A stretch of 64,000 nucleotides of DNA from Batillaria attramentaria (lineage: Eukaryota > Mollusca > Gastropoda > Batillariidae), in the NCBI GenBank assembly GCA_018292915.2, contig JACVVK020000349.1, positions 590,001 through 654,000 of the forward strand, read 5' to 3'. The notes below the pieces were generated by a model. The model was not told where the DNA came from and searched no databases. It worked only from the letters and a program-made list of their open reading frames with translations. A program made the position numbers and the translations under genes. Positions within the stretch are counted from its first letter, which is position 1. Every line of letters begins with the position of its first letter. Positions 35,372-47,682 of this stretch are shown here, piece after piece.

Positions 35372-37266
35372 ATATATAAATTTATATAAAGTGAATGCAC
35401 ACTTAGATGAATAAGTTGATGGCCAGTAATGCACATTTTTGTTATACGACTTCGTACAATGTGTATGTGTTATCCTTCCTCCCCTTCCGGCACCTTCTCC
35501 CACCCCCACCCCCCTCCTCCCTCCCCCCTTCCTTCCCTTTTGCTCCCTTTCTCAGGAATCAGTTGGATGCCTAATCCAAATTGGTGACCTGTCTTTCTGT
35601 CCAGTATACTGTATCCAGACACATCAAAACAACATCCTTTGTGGATTCTTCATAAATTGTGTGGGTGATAAAAGTCTCCTGCCTTATGTTTGTAATATTG
35701 TCTGAGGGCAAAAACTGTCTCTTACAGTTACAAGGCTCAAAGCCTGTTTGCCAAATTAACAGACCTTCCATTGCGACCATTTCGGTGACTGCAGCTTCTA
35801 ATAGTAGAGAAATGACTTTCTTTGTCCTACGCTTCCATACCTGTACTACATGTTGAAACGAGAAAGTCGCTAAAAATCATCACCAATCAGGGCTGTATAG
35901 CTAGTGTTCAGTCCGCAGCCAAATAATGCAGTGTGCTTGGTGCGCGGTACGCTTCTACATAGGTAGAGTAACACATACACCAACCAGAGTCACCACAATA
36001 GCTTTAGATGCTATATTGTGTCCCAAGTGACTGATTTTGATGCATGGATTAATCGCATTCGATGAACAGTTTTCCGTCGCATTATTATAAAATTTTATGC
36101 CTGACAAATGTACAGAGTCTTTAAAACTAATCACATACATGTACTAAAATAACTGCTTTCAACTGATAGCACCCTGTACTTCCTTAAACCTTCAGCTGCT
36201 CCTTCTCTTCCGTGTTTACGTTCATTGACATGTACATGTATACATCTTTTCTAATAGTTGTTTGAGTCATGGGCCTCATGCAAAACCATAACAAACACAT
36301 ATAGACAGTGTGCAGGTGCACACATCCGTACGGTGTGGTGAAGTATTTCTGGCAAAATCAGATGGCCAGAAATAGGGACAAGGCTTTGGCAACATGGTCA
36401 CATCTGCCCAGACAGGTTTGCATCTTGCCTGGGGACAGCTTAGACAGATACAAGGGGGAGAACGCGGGAATAGCACGACTTCACAGTCGCCAAGTTTATC
36501 GCCAGCTTAAATTGATTTTAGCCCAGTTTGGGTACCTTTAACGTCGCCGGTTCTATATTGGGAAGGACAGGCTATTTTTAGCCGGGCTGCACTCCATATT
36601 AGGGTAATGGCCCCAGCATCAGAGACACACAACCATGGCCTTACAAGTCAGTACACTGTACTGTGTACCTTGAACCTCGCGCTTTTTTTGTCTCATGTGA
36701 GGTTCTCATGCCGTGAGGTTCGCAGGTCTGTTGTGACCAGTATACACATACCACTCCAGGAGCACTTTCTGATATATATATATATTTTAACAGACACTGC
36801 TCTCCCCTCGCAACCCCCCCCCCCCCTCATGAAGGGTCATTATGTAATTTATTGTGCAACCACTTGTCCACCAGGTAGTGAACTGAACTTTGCGAAACAA
36901 ACATTAGTAACCAGTGGGTCAGTTATTCATTGCCTTCACACTAATAAAACTAAGGCAGTGGGTGAATAAGTGAAACAACTGGTTGAAGTAGCATTGATCA
37001 TCAGAGTGCGTTGCTTTCACAACTGACCACCCATTTGTCAAAGTATTAGCCAGGCTGAGAGCATTGTGAATGTGAGTTGCTGTGGGTTTTGGTTTTCCCC
37101 TGCAGGTCATCAAACGGTCACTAATTGTACAGATCTGTCAGCAGCAGGTGTTGCTACAGATGCCATCAAAACTCACTCACTTGTGATGTGTGTAGATCTA
37201 TATTGATCTGTTCCGCGACAGAGGTTTGTGGGTCAAAACAAGTTTTTTTCATAGGATGTTGGAACA

Positions 37267-37279
37267 TTGTGTGTGTGTG

Positions 37280-37330
<51 letters not shown>
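37267..37330. repeat. GT microsatellite
   Basis: GT repeat of about 31 units with one early interruption. Confidence 0.97.
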
Positions 37331-37332
<2 letters not shown>

Positions 37333-38644
37333 CAACTTTGCTCTGAAACCTCAAGGGGTATTGAGTAAGACAGAAATTCAAATATTTCAAAATATATATG
37401 TGTGCGCCATAATTTTAAAAAATCTTTTGGATTAACAAAAAGTCACATATTTTCTAAATGCTGCAACAGATTATGCATTCATGAGTTTGCCACTGAACGA
37501 GACACATCACTGTGACGTTTAGTTGTTGTTGCATGCTCCACTGACAAAGATTTTAAACATTTTTTCTCTGGTCATATCCAGATGAAAAGACGGACTTGAC
37601 CACAAACGCTCCAGTCCAGGGTTTACTGGGGCTTCATGGATGCTGAAAATAACTTGCAAGATTACTTGACCAAGGTAGAAGATTGGGGGGGGAAGGGGGG
37701 CTGGGGGGGGTGTGTGTGTGTGCTCCCACCCCCTCCCTGCAGTGGCCCAGCTGCAAAAGAAAGTGAGTGTGTAGAAACAAACATGGTCACGTGGTACTTG
37801 ACCCACACCGCAGCGTAATAACCTGCCGTTATGTCATTACCCGGGAACCACTTGTGACGCCGCAAATGCCATGACCCTAGAAGGAGATGCTGGTGAAAAG
37901 GTCTAGTGACACTCCGCTGTCTCAGGGACGCTGCTTCCAGCCGCCAGGGGGCGTAACAACAACAGTCCCAGAAAACGGACAGCCGGCTGGGGACAACGGC
38001 GTGGTGGTGTCTGCAGGACAGAGTCCAGTGTTGATTCCTGGTAGTGCATGTCTGAATTGCACTGAGCGAGGAAAATCCGCCCACAAGATCCATTGCGGAA
38101 AATAAAACGGTTATTAACTCCGTTTTATGGTGTATTCCTGAAAGTTGTGCTGTGTACCTTTTTTTTTTGGGGGGGGGGGGGGGGATAAATTTATGAAATA
38201 TTAAATGCAGGGTAGGCATTCTTGTCCCCCATTTCAAGTCCTACACTTTGGGCTCTTCTTGTTTAGCATTTGATTTTTCAGCTTTGCGTGTGCTGCTGGA
38301 CAGTACATGACAGCATAAACGTAAGGTAATGGATACCTAGATCCCTACCTTGGGGCCAAGAGCTCGAGAGTTAGTGGGTGTGAAACACAAAAATGCCGGC
38401 TGCCTGAGACAGCAACGCAATCCTTCCGCGTCATTACGGGACATCAATCACAAGGCCAGCGTTAGCTCTGCCCCGGTCACTTCTTATGTTATGCGGGTCT
38501 TGGCTCTCAAGTTTTATCCACAGAGATTGAGAGAGTCCAGAGAGGAAGAAAGATGAGATGAAATGAACTTTAATTTACAGGGATTAAAATATATTTAAAA
38601 AGAGGTGGGCAGGCGTACTGTCATGTCCTTGTTAATTGTGACAA

Positions 38645-38676
38645 CTCTCTCTCTCTCTCTCTCGCGCGCGCGTGCG

Positions 38677-38721
<45 letters not shown>
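38645..38721. repeat. Compound CT-CG-CA microsatellite
   Basis: A CT run, then a short CG run, then about 21 CA units. Confidence 0.95.
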
Positions 38722-38723
<2 letters not shown>

Positions 38724-39364
38724 TTTTGTGCTCAGTTGTGTGTGAAGGGCTGAATTGTTCTCCCGGGGTTGCAGACCAAAAATAGTGTCAGCCACAAAAC
38801 AAAATGAACATAACATTAATTAATATGTTTCATTTTCAGTGTGCAATGCATCACATACTTGTATGTATGCATGTTTGTGTATATAATTTTGAATGCTTGC
38901 ACACCTGTCCCGTCTGTTTTACAATGACTCAGTGTGCTGTGGGCAAACCAGTAGCATGTGACACGGCCACAGCTTATTGTTGGGGCTGTGTTACTGTTAA
39001 TTGCACTTTGTCAGTAGCAGCAAAACTCAGTGACTCAACATGTGATGTCACATGTTGAACGTGCTGGTTTGTCAGAGTGATTTGCAAGCCGGACTTTCCA
39101 GTTGTAGTAGCTGCAAGGCTGATTGACAAGGAACCAGGAAATGTGATAAGGTGTCCTGGGATTAAATTGTGCGTAGATTCGAAGGTTTCTAAGCTCCACA
39201 AAAAGACACATTTTTTATTGGGGGACAGTTGCACAGTTTGTGAGCGCGTCTGTACTTTCAGAACAGTCATACTCATAGTGATAATTAAAGTTTTTAATGC
39301 AATACACTGATGTATGTGGCTGTGCAGAGCTCTAGAAACTAAAACCTTCCAAAAGCTTTTCTTT

Positions 39365-39412
39365 CCATCAAGTGACAAGAACAAGACAAGAACAAGAACA
39401 AGAACAAGAACC
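39365..39412. repeat. ACAAGA/AACAAG hexanucleotide repeat
   Basis: About five AAGAAC-type units. The sequence that follows (TTATTTTACAACAGTAG) also occurs near 23190-23210, so this may be the end of a dispersed element. Confidence 0.75.
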
Positions 39413-39527
39413 ATTATTTTACAACAGTAGAAGTTACAGGCATATTCATACCAATTTTAAAACTTGCCGTTGCTGCACTACATGAGCTAATACTACTGAA
39501 AAAGAAAAGAAAAAGAAGTAAGGACAG

Positions 39528-39530
<3 letters not shown>

Positions 39531-39573
<43 letters not shown>
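39531..39573. repeat. CA microsatellite
   Basis: CA repeat of about 21 units. Confidence 0.95.
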
Positions 39574-39575
<2 letters not shown>

Positions 39576-39819
39576 ATCACCCATACATAAACAACATCAC
39601 GCATGAATTATTTGCACGCACCTATGCAGAACATAATCGTAAGCAGAAATAATGTCATAATTTCTATAGAAGTGGGCAAAAAATGACGATGAGTTATACA
39701 CAGATAAGAACGTTATTCATATTGCTGAAAGGTGAATGTGGGTACTTGGCGCTAAATAAAATGTACTGACGCATGTGCAGGTGACAGCAACACTTAAGCG
39801 CACGGTTACACGACTGCCA

Positions 39820-40100
39820 GTCTGCATGATGCCGTACTCGGCTGCCTGCTGGCGGGCAAGTGATCCGCGGCACACGCAGCCTGCGGCGTTGCAAGGTTTG
39901 GGCAGTGATTGGTCAGTTGGCTGTGCGGGGCTGCCAGTGGCTAGCTGGCTGCCAGAAAAAATAGAACGGCTTTCTATTCCCGCGCCAGCACCGGCAAGGG
40001 GGATTTGCCAGCTGGCAGCCAGCGATTTAATTAGGGTTGCCAGCCCTGCAAGTACCAATCCTGGCAAAGTGTAGCAGCGGCCCTTAGCTGACTCCTCCAT
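39820..40100. promoter_or_regulatory. GC-rich island with inverted CCAAT word and hairpin
   Basis: GC- and CpG-richer than its surroundings. It contains GATTGGTCAG (39907-39916) and a perfect 12-bp inverted repeat GCTGGCTGCCAG (39944-39955 / 40012-40023). It could be a promoter for an unmapped first exon or an old repeat. No coding sequence is evident. Confidence 0.3.
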
Positions 40101-41008
40101 TTTCATGTCACGTGAAGCCTTGTTTTGGCTCAGTTCCAGCCTGCGAGAGGCAGTAACTGCTTAGTTATGTAAATGGTGTGATGTTAGACACTACCAAAGC
40201 AGCTCACATTGATCTGTTAGCCATAATATGTCCGAAAATGGATCTTAGAGGTTATCTGTCCCTTTGCACTACCCACTGCGCCTCCTGAACACCCTAGCGC
40301 AAAGCTAACAGTAACTAATTGCAGTGATCAAAATAAATTACGTTTAAACGCCGCAAGACAATTTTACTCTGGACAACAATTGTGAACTGAAAGGTTGCAG
40401 TTGTCTTATTATCTAAAGCAAATTTTCCATTGAAAGGAACCAGTGGCAGAAAGTTTCCAGTTCATTGAGAGGAACCAAAGCCATTGATATAGTAGAGAAC
40501 TGTAGGACAAAACTAATGGTGCCATTGACCAAAGTGCAACAATGACAAGTGATGACGACATGCCCAATTACATCACTGCATTCCAAAGTTGTGGAGTAGT
40601 TCAAGCAGTTTTTTTTTTTTTTTAAATCCAGGTTTTTTTGCATGTTCAAGGAATCAGGTTTTTTTTATTTCTACTTGGAACACAGCTTTTACCCATAGAT
40701 GACACATAGTACATGGTGTTGCCAGATGGCTATACCACTGTCAAGCCTACTCTTGTCAAACTCTACTCATACTCAGGGATGAGCAACCTTAAGGGGATGG
40801 GGGGTGAGGGGGGGGAGGAAGGAAGGGGTAGGTGTTTGGCGTAATTGAGGATGGTCTCACCACCTGCTGACGTTGCTAACGACCGGCGGTTGTGGCGGTT
40901 TACCTGTGTGACATCTCGCTGGCCGGACATGTGATGCGATGTGATGTGAGGAAGGATATAAATCATCGGGGGATTTCCGCTCACCACTCTCACTGCCTCC
41001 GGTGTGGC

Positions 41009-41212
41009 CCTACTTCAGGCGCGTGCATGTGTGTGTAGTGTGGTAGTGTTTGAAATCACCCGGCCACCCTGTACCCAAATTGTACGGGGTAAAATGGGGG
41101 TGTAGTGCTCTGTCCGTAAGTGTAGCCATACTTCAGGCATAGTCTACATAGTGTTTAAAACCACACGGCCAACCTGCACCCAAATTGTACAGGGTAAAAT
41201 GGGGGCGTTTGA
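41009..41212. repeat. Diverged tandem duplication of about 100 bp
   Basis: Two adjacent copies share TACTTCAGGC, CACCCAAATTGTAC / TACCCAAATTGTAC and GGGGTAAAATGGGGG. Confidence 0.75.
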
Positions 41213-41702
41213 AATCAGCACCTGCACAGGCTTGTATCCAGAGTTTAGTGGTGTGCAGCCCTTCCATGCTTTGTCAGCAGATGCGGTCACTGCACTGTAA
41301 TGCTGTGCAACACATTAATTTTGTGTGCGAGTGGTAGTAGCGTAAATGCACTCACAGAGAGAATGTTCACAATTAAGTGGGGATTGTTTGTACGTTGAGT
41401 GAAGCAGTGCGTCTTTTTGAGAGGCATGGGCTATGTTCTGTACACTTTGGTCACCGGTGTGGAGGCTCAGGCTGCATACGTGATGTGTGTGTGTGTGTGT
41501 GTTCATTTTTTGCTTTGTTCGTTTTTATCCCACAGTCTCTATGCTATACACCAGCACGCACTGAAAGTGCACCAGATTTGAGAGATGGTATACTTGATTA
41601 AACAGGTAACAGTGATTGCCAACGACAGGGCTTAAACTTTCCTGCCTGATAGCACAAAACTATTTAGTCTGGTGTACTGCCCAGTGATGTTAACATACTC
41701 AT

Positions 41703-41761
<59 letters not shown>
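41703..41761. repeat. CG/CA microsatellite
   Basis: Short CG run leading into about 27 CA units. Confidence 0.95.
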
Positions 41762-41764
<3 letters not shown>

Positions 41765-43453
41765 CTCTTTGATGCTAGGTCAAGAACCACTTTACAAGTG
41801 TTGTGCAGTCGCCACAGTAACTGCATGATTAATAATGTACTAGGAAGTGAAAATCAACATCTAAACACATGGGGGGGGGGGGGAGTATGTTTTGTAATTT
41901 CCTCAGGGAGGAGGTAGATTTTCGAGGACCATCTGCCTGCCCGGGCGTTTAAATATCCCTCCCCCGGGGGGTGTGTTGGCGGTGGGTGGGGGGTGAACTG
42001 TGCGTAATAGGGTACATAGTCATCCCATAAGCTGGCGGCAATTTTCCACCACCAGATAACTCCGTGCTGTACCACGCAGCAGCTTCCATTTCCGCATTGT
42101 GAACTTGGGCAGGCTCGTGTGCGTCACTGGCATTTAGACCGTGACCACTGAACTTTGTCGTATGTCCACAGGGAAACAGGGCCACAGTGTGCACCGTTCA
42201 TCACACACATTAAGATACTCTCTATCACGAGTCTCTCTCTACGGGGGGTAGTCAGGATGGTGGGAAGTGTTTGCAGTGTTACTCTGATTCTAAAGTTTCA
42301 GCTGAAAGGCACTGAGTTGCTTTTACATAAAAAAACCCATGTTTCAAATATTATTGTTCATACATTTTTACACTGTAGTAATATGTTGGTAAACGTTTTC
42401 TGGCCAGTAAATGATCCCTTTCTTTCATTAACTAAAACCAGAGTGTTTCCTGTGCTATCCACATTTAAGAATGGAAACACTCAGTGCTACATCCTACTGT
42501 TTACGGAGAGTTTGGTTTGTGTAAAAGAAAGGGGATACATGTGTATTTACCAGAAAAAACAAATGACTTAAAATGCTACTGTATACATAATATATTGGTG
42601 GGTGCACACAGTTTACACATGTGGATTTACCCAGGGATGGATTTAACTGGTAATTACCGGTAAAATACTGGTTTGAAAAGGAAAATACTGGTTGGAAAAT
42701 CAGTAGCCGGTAGAACCTACCGGTTCTTATTTTGTTTGACTGGTTTCAAAAATAAAGGAAAAGAGAGAAAAAAAAAGTCTCTGAGTCAGAGAGAGAGAGA
42801 GCCGTGCCGAGATGTAGTAGTGAGTGGATGACGCCTGTCATTTAATTAATTGACAAACACCGTAACAGTTACAGTTAGCAATTAACTTATCACTGCATTC
42901 GCCGGCAGATTTTCGGTGGCAAAATTAGTTACTGGTTTCCCTGACTGGCCTACTGGTTCGCTTGCGAGTAAGTTCGTTTGCTGTGATGTAGTACCGGTTT
43001 GGAAAATGCCTAGCGCGATCACTGTTACCTAAAATCAGTTATTGTCAGAATTTGAATCACATTAGCACAGTTGAAATACCGGGCCATTTTGACTGACCCC
43101 CGTGATGTTGGTTGGGCAGTGGCCTGATGTGATATGCTGCTCACTATGTGCACGCTGTTACCTGTGGGAAGGGGGCCCGCCAGGGGCTGAGTGATAGAAA
43201 TGTTGACAGTGGGAGAGGCGTCGTGAGTAGGCAGGTGGACCGTACGTTAATCTCAAACAGGACACATTTATTGCAAGACAGAATTTGAAAAAAAGGTTGG
43301 TGAGACAGTCATTTCCGTGTGAGAAGTGGGATCAGCGAACAGATTAGTTCATGGGTGTTTGAAAGCTGGATTCCAAATGCGTCAAAATCTGAGAAGTTCA
43401 ATGCTGATCTCAGAAAAGTAAGGCAAATTTGGAAGGAGTATCTTTATCTTATA

Positions 43454-43561
43454 TATTGTGGTGTGTGTGTGTGTGACACTGTGTGTGTGTGTGTGTGTGT
43501 GTGTTTGTGTGTGTGTGTGCGTGTGTGTGTGTGTGCGTGTGTGTGTGTTGGGGGGGGGGGG
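43454..43561. repeat. GT microsatellite with GC interruptions and terminal poly-G
   Basis: GT-rich tract of about 95 bp ending in a G-run. Confidence 0.93.
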
Positions 43562-44014
43562 GTATTTATTCCGGGAAGTTAGGGCTAGTATCAGTGCGTA
43601 GTAAGTGACAAGGGCTGGTGCGCACGAAATCAAGGACAAGCAACTTGAAACCATCATTAATTACGTTGACCTGCCCCACCGCGTTGGTTGTTTTAATGTC
43701 ACATGTTGCATCACCCTTGAAGTTGAAACCGTGCCCAACTCTAAAATTAAATCACGCTCCATTGGAGATAACATTTCACATTCCTGCCGGCTTGTGAGTA
43801 AGTTAGGAAGTTGTGCACTGTTCACTACCGCCCGGACACTGACGCACACACCCAGGCAAAATGTAGAAGACAGACTGGGACTCCCCTGTTTCACATCCTT
43901 ACTGTCCCAGCCAGTTTTCCTGTACTCGGCTGTTAAAGGGTGAGAAAGCTCACACGGGATGAGAGAGGACCTTTGTGAGTTTGTCAAGCAACTAGTGTGA
44001 CACTGTCGGTCGGG

Positions 44015-44040
44015 GTGTGTGTGTGTGTGTGTGTGTGTGT
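44015..44040. repeat. GT microsatellite
   Basis: About 13 GT units. Confidence 0.93.
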
Positions 44041-44359
44041 GGAATTATATGAGCAGGGACATTGTTCTGTGTGTAGCCCAGCCAGTAGTGGCTGTAGGGT
44101 TCTACCATTAGCCGGAAACACTGAAAACGCCACCACAAAATTAATGCCCTGGAGTATAGTCGTAGTACAGATGCAGACGGAAAACACAAATGTAAATGAT
44201 GGTGAAAACACAGGATCTTCAACTTGTTTGGTCTGGTTTGAAGTAAATAATAAAAAATATCTACCAAACCATCCCCATTGCAAGCCCCAGGTACCCCCTT
44301 AACCCATGTCATTCTCACTTCCAAGCCTTAACCCCCAGTCAGTCTGACTTCGAACCCTA

Positions 44360-44815
44360 CACCTCCGTCAGCCTACGTCTTTGTTATGTGAGTTTGAATC
44401 CCGGCTTGGGCCAAATATGTGCCTGTTTTCTCATTGCCCCATCTTTTTTCTTTACTACTACTTTATTATCCCTTTCAGGAAATTCGGGCTGCCTCCCCCA
44501 GGGGAAGCGCGTCGCTGCAGTGCAGTGCCACCCAATACCTGTCCTATATTTTTTACAATTTTTGCTGGGGGAGGAAAGCGGGATAACCCGGAGAGAAACC
44601 CCGGATGAGCAGCCCGGCAGCCAGGAAAAACCGGTATCACATATCACAAGCTCGACCCGGGCTCGAACCCACGCTTCATCACTGTGACATTTGTGACGGC
44701 CGTTCAGTAGTGCAGCGGCTAAATCTGACGCACTACTTATTAGACCACCGCTCACTTCTTTGATACTGTATCACCCTTTATGTGGTGGAAAAGGATGTTA
44801 AACTCCCAAACGCCC
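44360..44815 (+). mobile_element. Family-2 SINE split by a family-1 SINE
   Basis: The left part (to about 44462) has GAGTTTGAATCCCGG, TTGGGCCAAATATG and TCTCATTGCCCC. The right part (from about 44756) has TTGATACTGTATCACCC and TGGTGGAAAAGGATG. Together they match 16620-16783, in the opposite orientation. The 44469-44755 element separates them. Confidence 0.7.
44469..44755 (-). mobile_element. tRNA-derived SINE, family 1, nested
   Basis: A full-length copy with the tRNA-like head at the right end and CCTGAAAGGG (minus strand) at the left. It is a close relative of 15984-16260, and it interrupts an older family-2 SINE. Confidence 0.82.
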
Positions 44816-45158
44816 TCCCACCCTCAGCCTAGGTTACAAACCCTAAACCCTAGTCAGTGCTGCTGGTGTTTCGGGTGGTGGTGTCGGCGTTTCTGGTAAA
44901 TAGTAGGACGCGCGGCTGTAGTATACATGTATACTATACTTTGGCGTGTTGATGCGTGGAAACTTGTAGGGCTGGCACTCCAGTTGAGTGTTTGTGTTGA
45001 GGGAGATCATTTAGATAATTGAATCTGCTGGCTGCACTACTCCATCATGACAAAGTCTCTTGCTACCACTAGGGGGCGCTAGTGGGCTCAAGTGGAGCAG
45101 ATTATTAAGTGTTCAACAGTTTCCACACCAGTGTTCCGGCTTGTTTGGGTCCACAGTT

Positions 45159-45319
45159 GTAGTGTGTGTGCGTGTGTGTGAGTGTGTGTGTGTGCGTGTG
45201 TGTGTGTGTGTGCGTGCGTGCGTGTGTGTGTGTGCGCGCGCGTGCGTGCGCGTGCGTGTGTGCGCGTGTGCGTGCGTGTGTGTGCGTGCGTGCGTGCGCG
45301 TGTGAGTGTGTGTGTGTGC

Positions 45320-45351
<32 letters not shown>
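45159..45351. repeat. 190-bp alternating purine-pyrimidine tract (GT/GC)
   Basis: Almost perfect alternation of G with T or C for about 190 bp, including GCGCGCGTGCGTGCGCGTGC-type blocks. The Arg/Cys/Val and His/Thr/Arg peptides in all frames are artefacts. Confidence 0.95.
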
Positions 45352-45352
<1 letters not shown>

Positions 45353-45604
45353 CAAAATTTCTGGTGTTCATGCCTGTGGTTGGAATTTGCTTGTACATGT
45401 ATACATGTACCATACCATACTGCAAAACTACTTGTGCATGTACATATTCTTTGTTCATACTACAACCCTGTACCTGTAATTTCAGAGAAAAAAATTCAAA
45501 GAAGAAGTCTTTACATAATATGCATAAATAATGATTATTAAAAGTCAGCAGTGGACTTGATTTATAGTCAACACTTCATCGTGTTGACAACCATTTCTCA
45601 TACT

Positions 45605-45830
45605 CCCCCCCCCCCCCAAAAAAAAAAAAAAAAAACCCTAAACAAGAAGAAGAAGAACAACAACAACAAACATAAATCCACCCCCCCAAAAAACCCAAAA
45701 GCAAAAAACAGCAACAAAAAACTGAACAAACAAATAAAAAACCAAAAATGCAAAGAAAGAAAATAAGTAGAGCAAACACCCTGGGGAAAAAAACCAACAA
45801 CAACAAAAAACTAAACAAACAAAAAACTGT
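45605..45830. repeat. A/C-rich low-complexity tract
   Basis: A C-run and an A-run followed by about 200 bp of almost only A and C with AAC/AAG words. It resembles the tract at 1510-1745. Confidence 0.85.
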
Positions 45831-47309
45831 GACAGTTCACGTTACTTGATCACAGTGCTATTGTACAGTGTAATTACAATACCCAGCCCGCCTAACCTGA
45901 CCACAGAACCGGATACTGTCACATAAACTCAGTGTATCAATGTGTTCTTGACCACCACAATAACTCTCTGTCCACCACTAACAAACAGAACCCCCACAGC
46001 GGTGTTATGGTCAATAACCGGAGATTACAGTGTTTAACACCGGCCGTTATCACCTGCCCGTTCAACCAGTTGTCGTTGACGCACAGACGTCCATTAGGCC
46101 AGTGTTTGCGGGGCCGTTCATCCATCAGTCTGTCTGTCTGTCTGTCGCCTGTACTCAGCTGACGGCGGGTCAGGGCAGGTGTGAACGACCTGGCGAGTCC
46201 ACTGACCTGCTGACGACTAGGTGCACGTGCACTGTACCCAGAGGGACATGGGTCAGGGTTAGTGAGACCCCACCAGGTCAGTCACTTTGTAGGCCATATG
46301 ACCATCCCCCACCCCACGCCCTAAAGTGTTTCTGGTTTCACCTTACAAAAATGGGGTAGCTTGGCTTGATTTTGCCCCCCCCCCACCCCCCATGTTCTCT
46401 TACAAACATTGTTCAAGATGCCTGGCTTGTAGGAGGGCTACACGGGAACACAAGTGATCCCCCTTGCATTGGCTGCTTGTTTACTATTTTATCGCTTTTT
46501 TTTTTCAGTTTTTGTACATTTTAGATTGAAGAAAAAATGTAGTTACCACTTGTGGTCAGAAATGCATTATGCTATAAGACCTTTTCTTTCGGTGTGTGTG
46601 TGTGTGGGGGGGGGGGACCTATGATGCTGTGGTCAGTCACTGATATATGGTCTCAGTCTGACCATTGATCATACACACTTCAGATTGCTATGCCCAGGTC
46701 ACGTTTGATTTGCATTGCAATGAAAGTGTTTACGTTGTTGTTTTTTATCTTTCGTGTCTTTTCTTTTCTCTGTGCACTAGTAAATGTCTGCCTGCACCAT
46801 CTTGGCTTTAGCGCTACGAACCCATGGTCATGTGACCTTGGCCTTCCAGTAGAGGCCAGCTGATTGGCCGCCATAGGTGCACTGACTGCATGGTATTGAT
46901 TGGAGCCGGCCACAGCTCACAGCCCCTGTCTGAGACAGGGGAGGTGTCAGCGGCCCTGTTGTAGACCGTTTTGGATTGATTTTACGCACAGCTGTGATGA
47001 AATAAAACACCAGTGTATACGTATCTGTCTGTTTTATGTGACAGCGGGCAAGTGGTTATAGTCAACAGCTGCCGCTTTAATCCGCACTGGTTGGGTGGAA
47101 ATTGTCAACGGTGTTTTTTTGTCTGATTGCGTTGGTAAATGATCAGTTTCGGGTGAGAAGCTTGCATGTGTAGGTCATTTGTATAGTATTTGCCAGATTA
47201 TTACATTTATCTCCACATTGACGCACAGTGTTTAAACGCAACTATTCCAACATCACAGTAGACAGCTTAAAAAAAATAAGCTGGGTTTGAGAGTGTGTGT
47301 GTCAAAATA

Positions 47310-47316
47310 GTCAACC
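47310..47316. repeat. Left target-site duplication of the RNase H LINE
   Basis: GTCAACC here and at 57294-57300 brackets the LINE fragment once the LTR element is discounted. Confidence 0.6.
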
Positions 47317-47682
47317 AGATTCCCCAGGAAGACACACCAACATACCTTGGGACCAAACTGGACAAAAAACTGACATGGAACCCGCACATCAGAGAGATGG
47401 AGAAAAGGGCCACAAAAAGACTCTCTCATGAAGAAACTGGCTGGCACTAAGTGGGGAGCCAACAGCAGCATCCTGAAGAGGGTGCACATAGGGAATGTAC
47501 GCCCTGTGATGGAGTATGGAGCAGCAGCGTGGGCCACCGCAGCAAAGAGCAACACCAGCAGGTTGGCCAAGGTGCAGAACGCAGGCATGTGAATCATCAC
47601 AGGCGGGCTGAAAACAACACCCGTACACACCCTCGAAACAACTACAGGACTCCATTCTCTTGAGCTACGAAGGGAGGAGAAA

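Larger units (their letters stand above)
32300..47260. other. About 15-kb region without a supportable gene
   Basis: Open frames here are short, compositionally biased or built on microsatellites, and none shows a conserved domain. The region holds CA/GT, GA and CT tracts, poly-G and poly-C runs, a 53-bp duplication (34839-34942), a 100-bp diverged duplication (41009-41212) and a nested SINE pair (44360-44815). A 32-codon frame starts at 32821 (MAAKGLVSGGCKCRKK); it could be a divergent first exon, but nothing supports it. 5' UTR exons of the RasGRP-like gene may lie here. Confidence 0.6.

Noticed and set aside
39717..40106. 129-codon minus-strand frame over the GC-rich island
   Set aside because: Open because of high GC content. 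No domain, and its peptide is Ala/Ser/Gly-rich without a pattern.
40778..40800. CAGGGATGAGCAACC resembling the left end of a CAG-type MITE
   Set aside because: No complementary right end was found downstream.
42155..42571. 138-codon plus-strand frame
   Set aside because: Compositionally like random AT-rich translation and no conserved motif.
45105..45541. Frames of about 120 codons rich in Cys/Val/Arg or His/Thr
   Set aside because: Products of the GT/GC simple repeat. No codon bias or domain.
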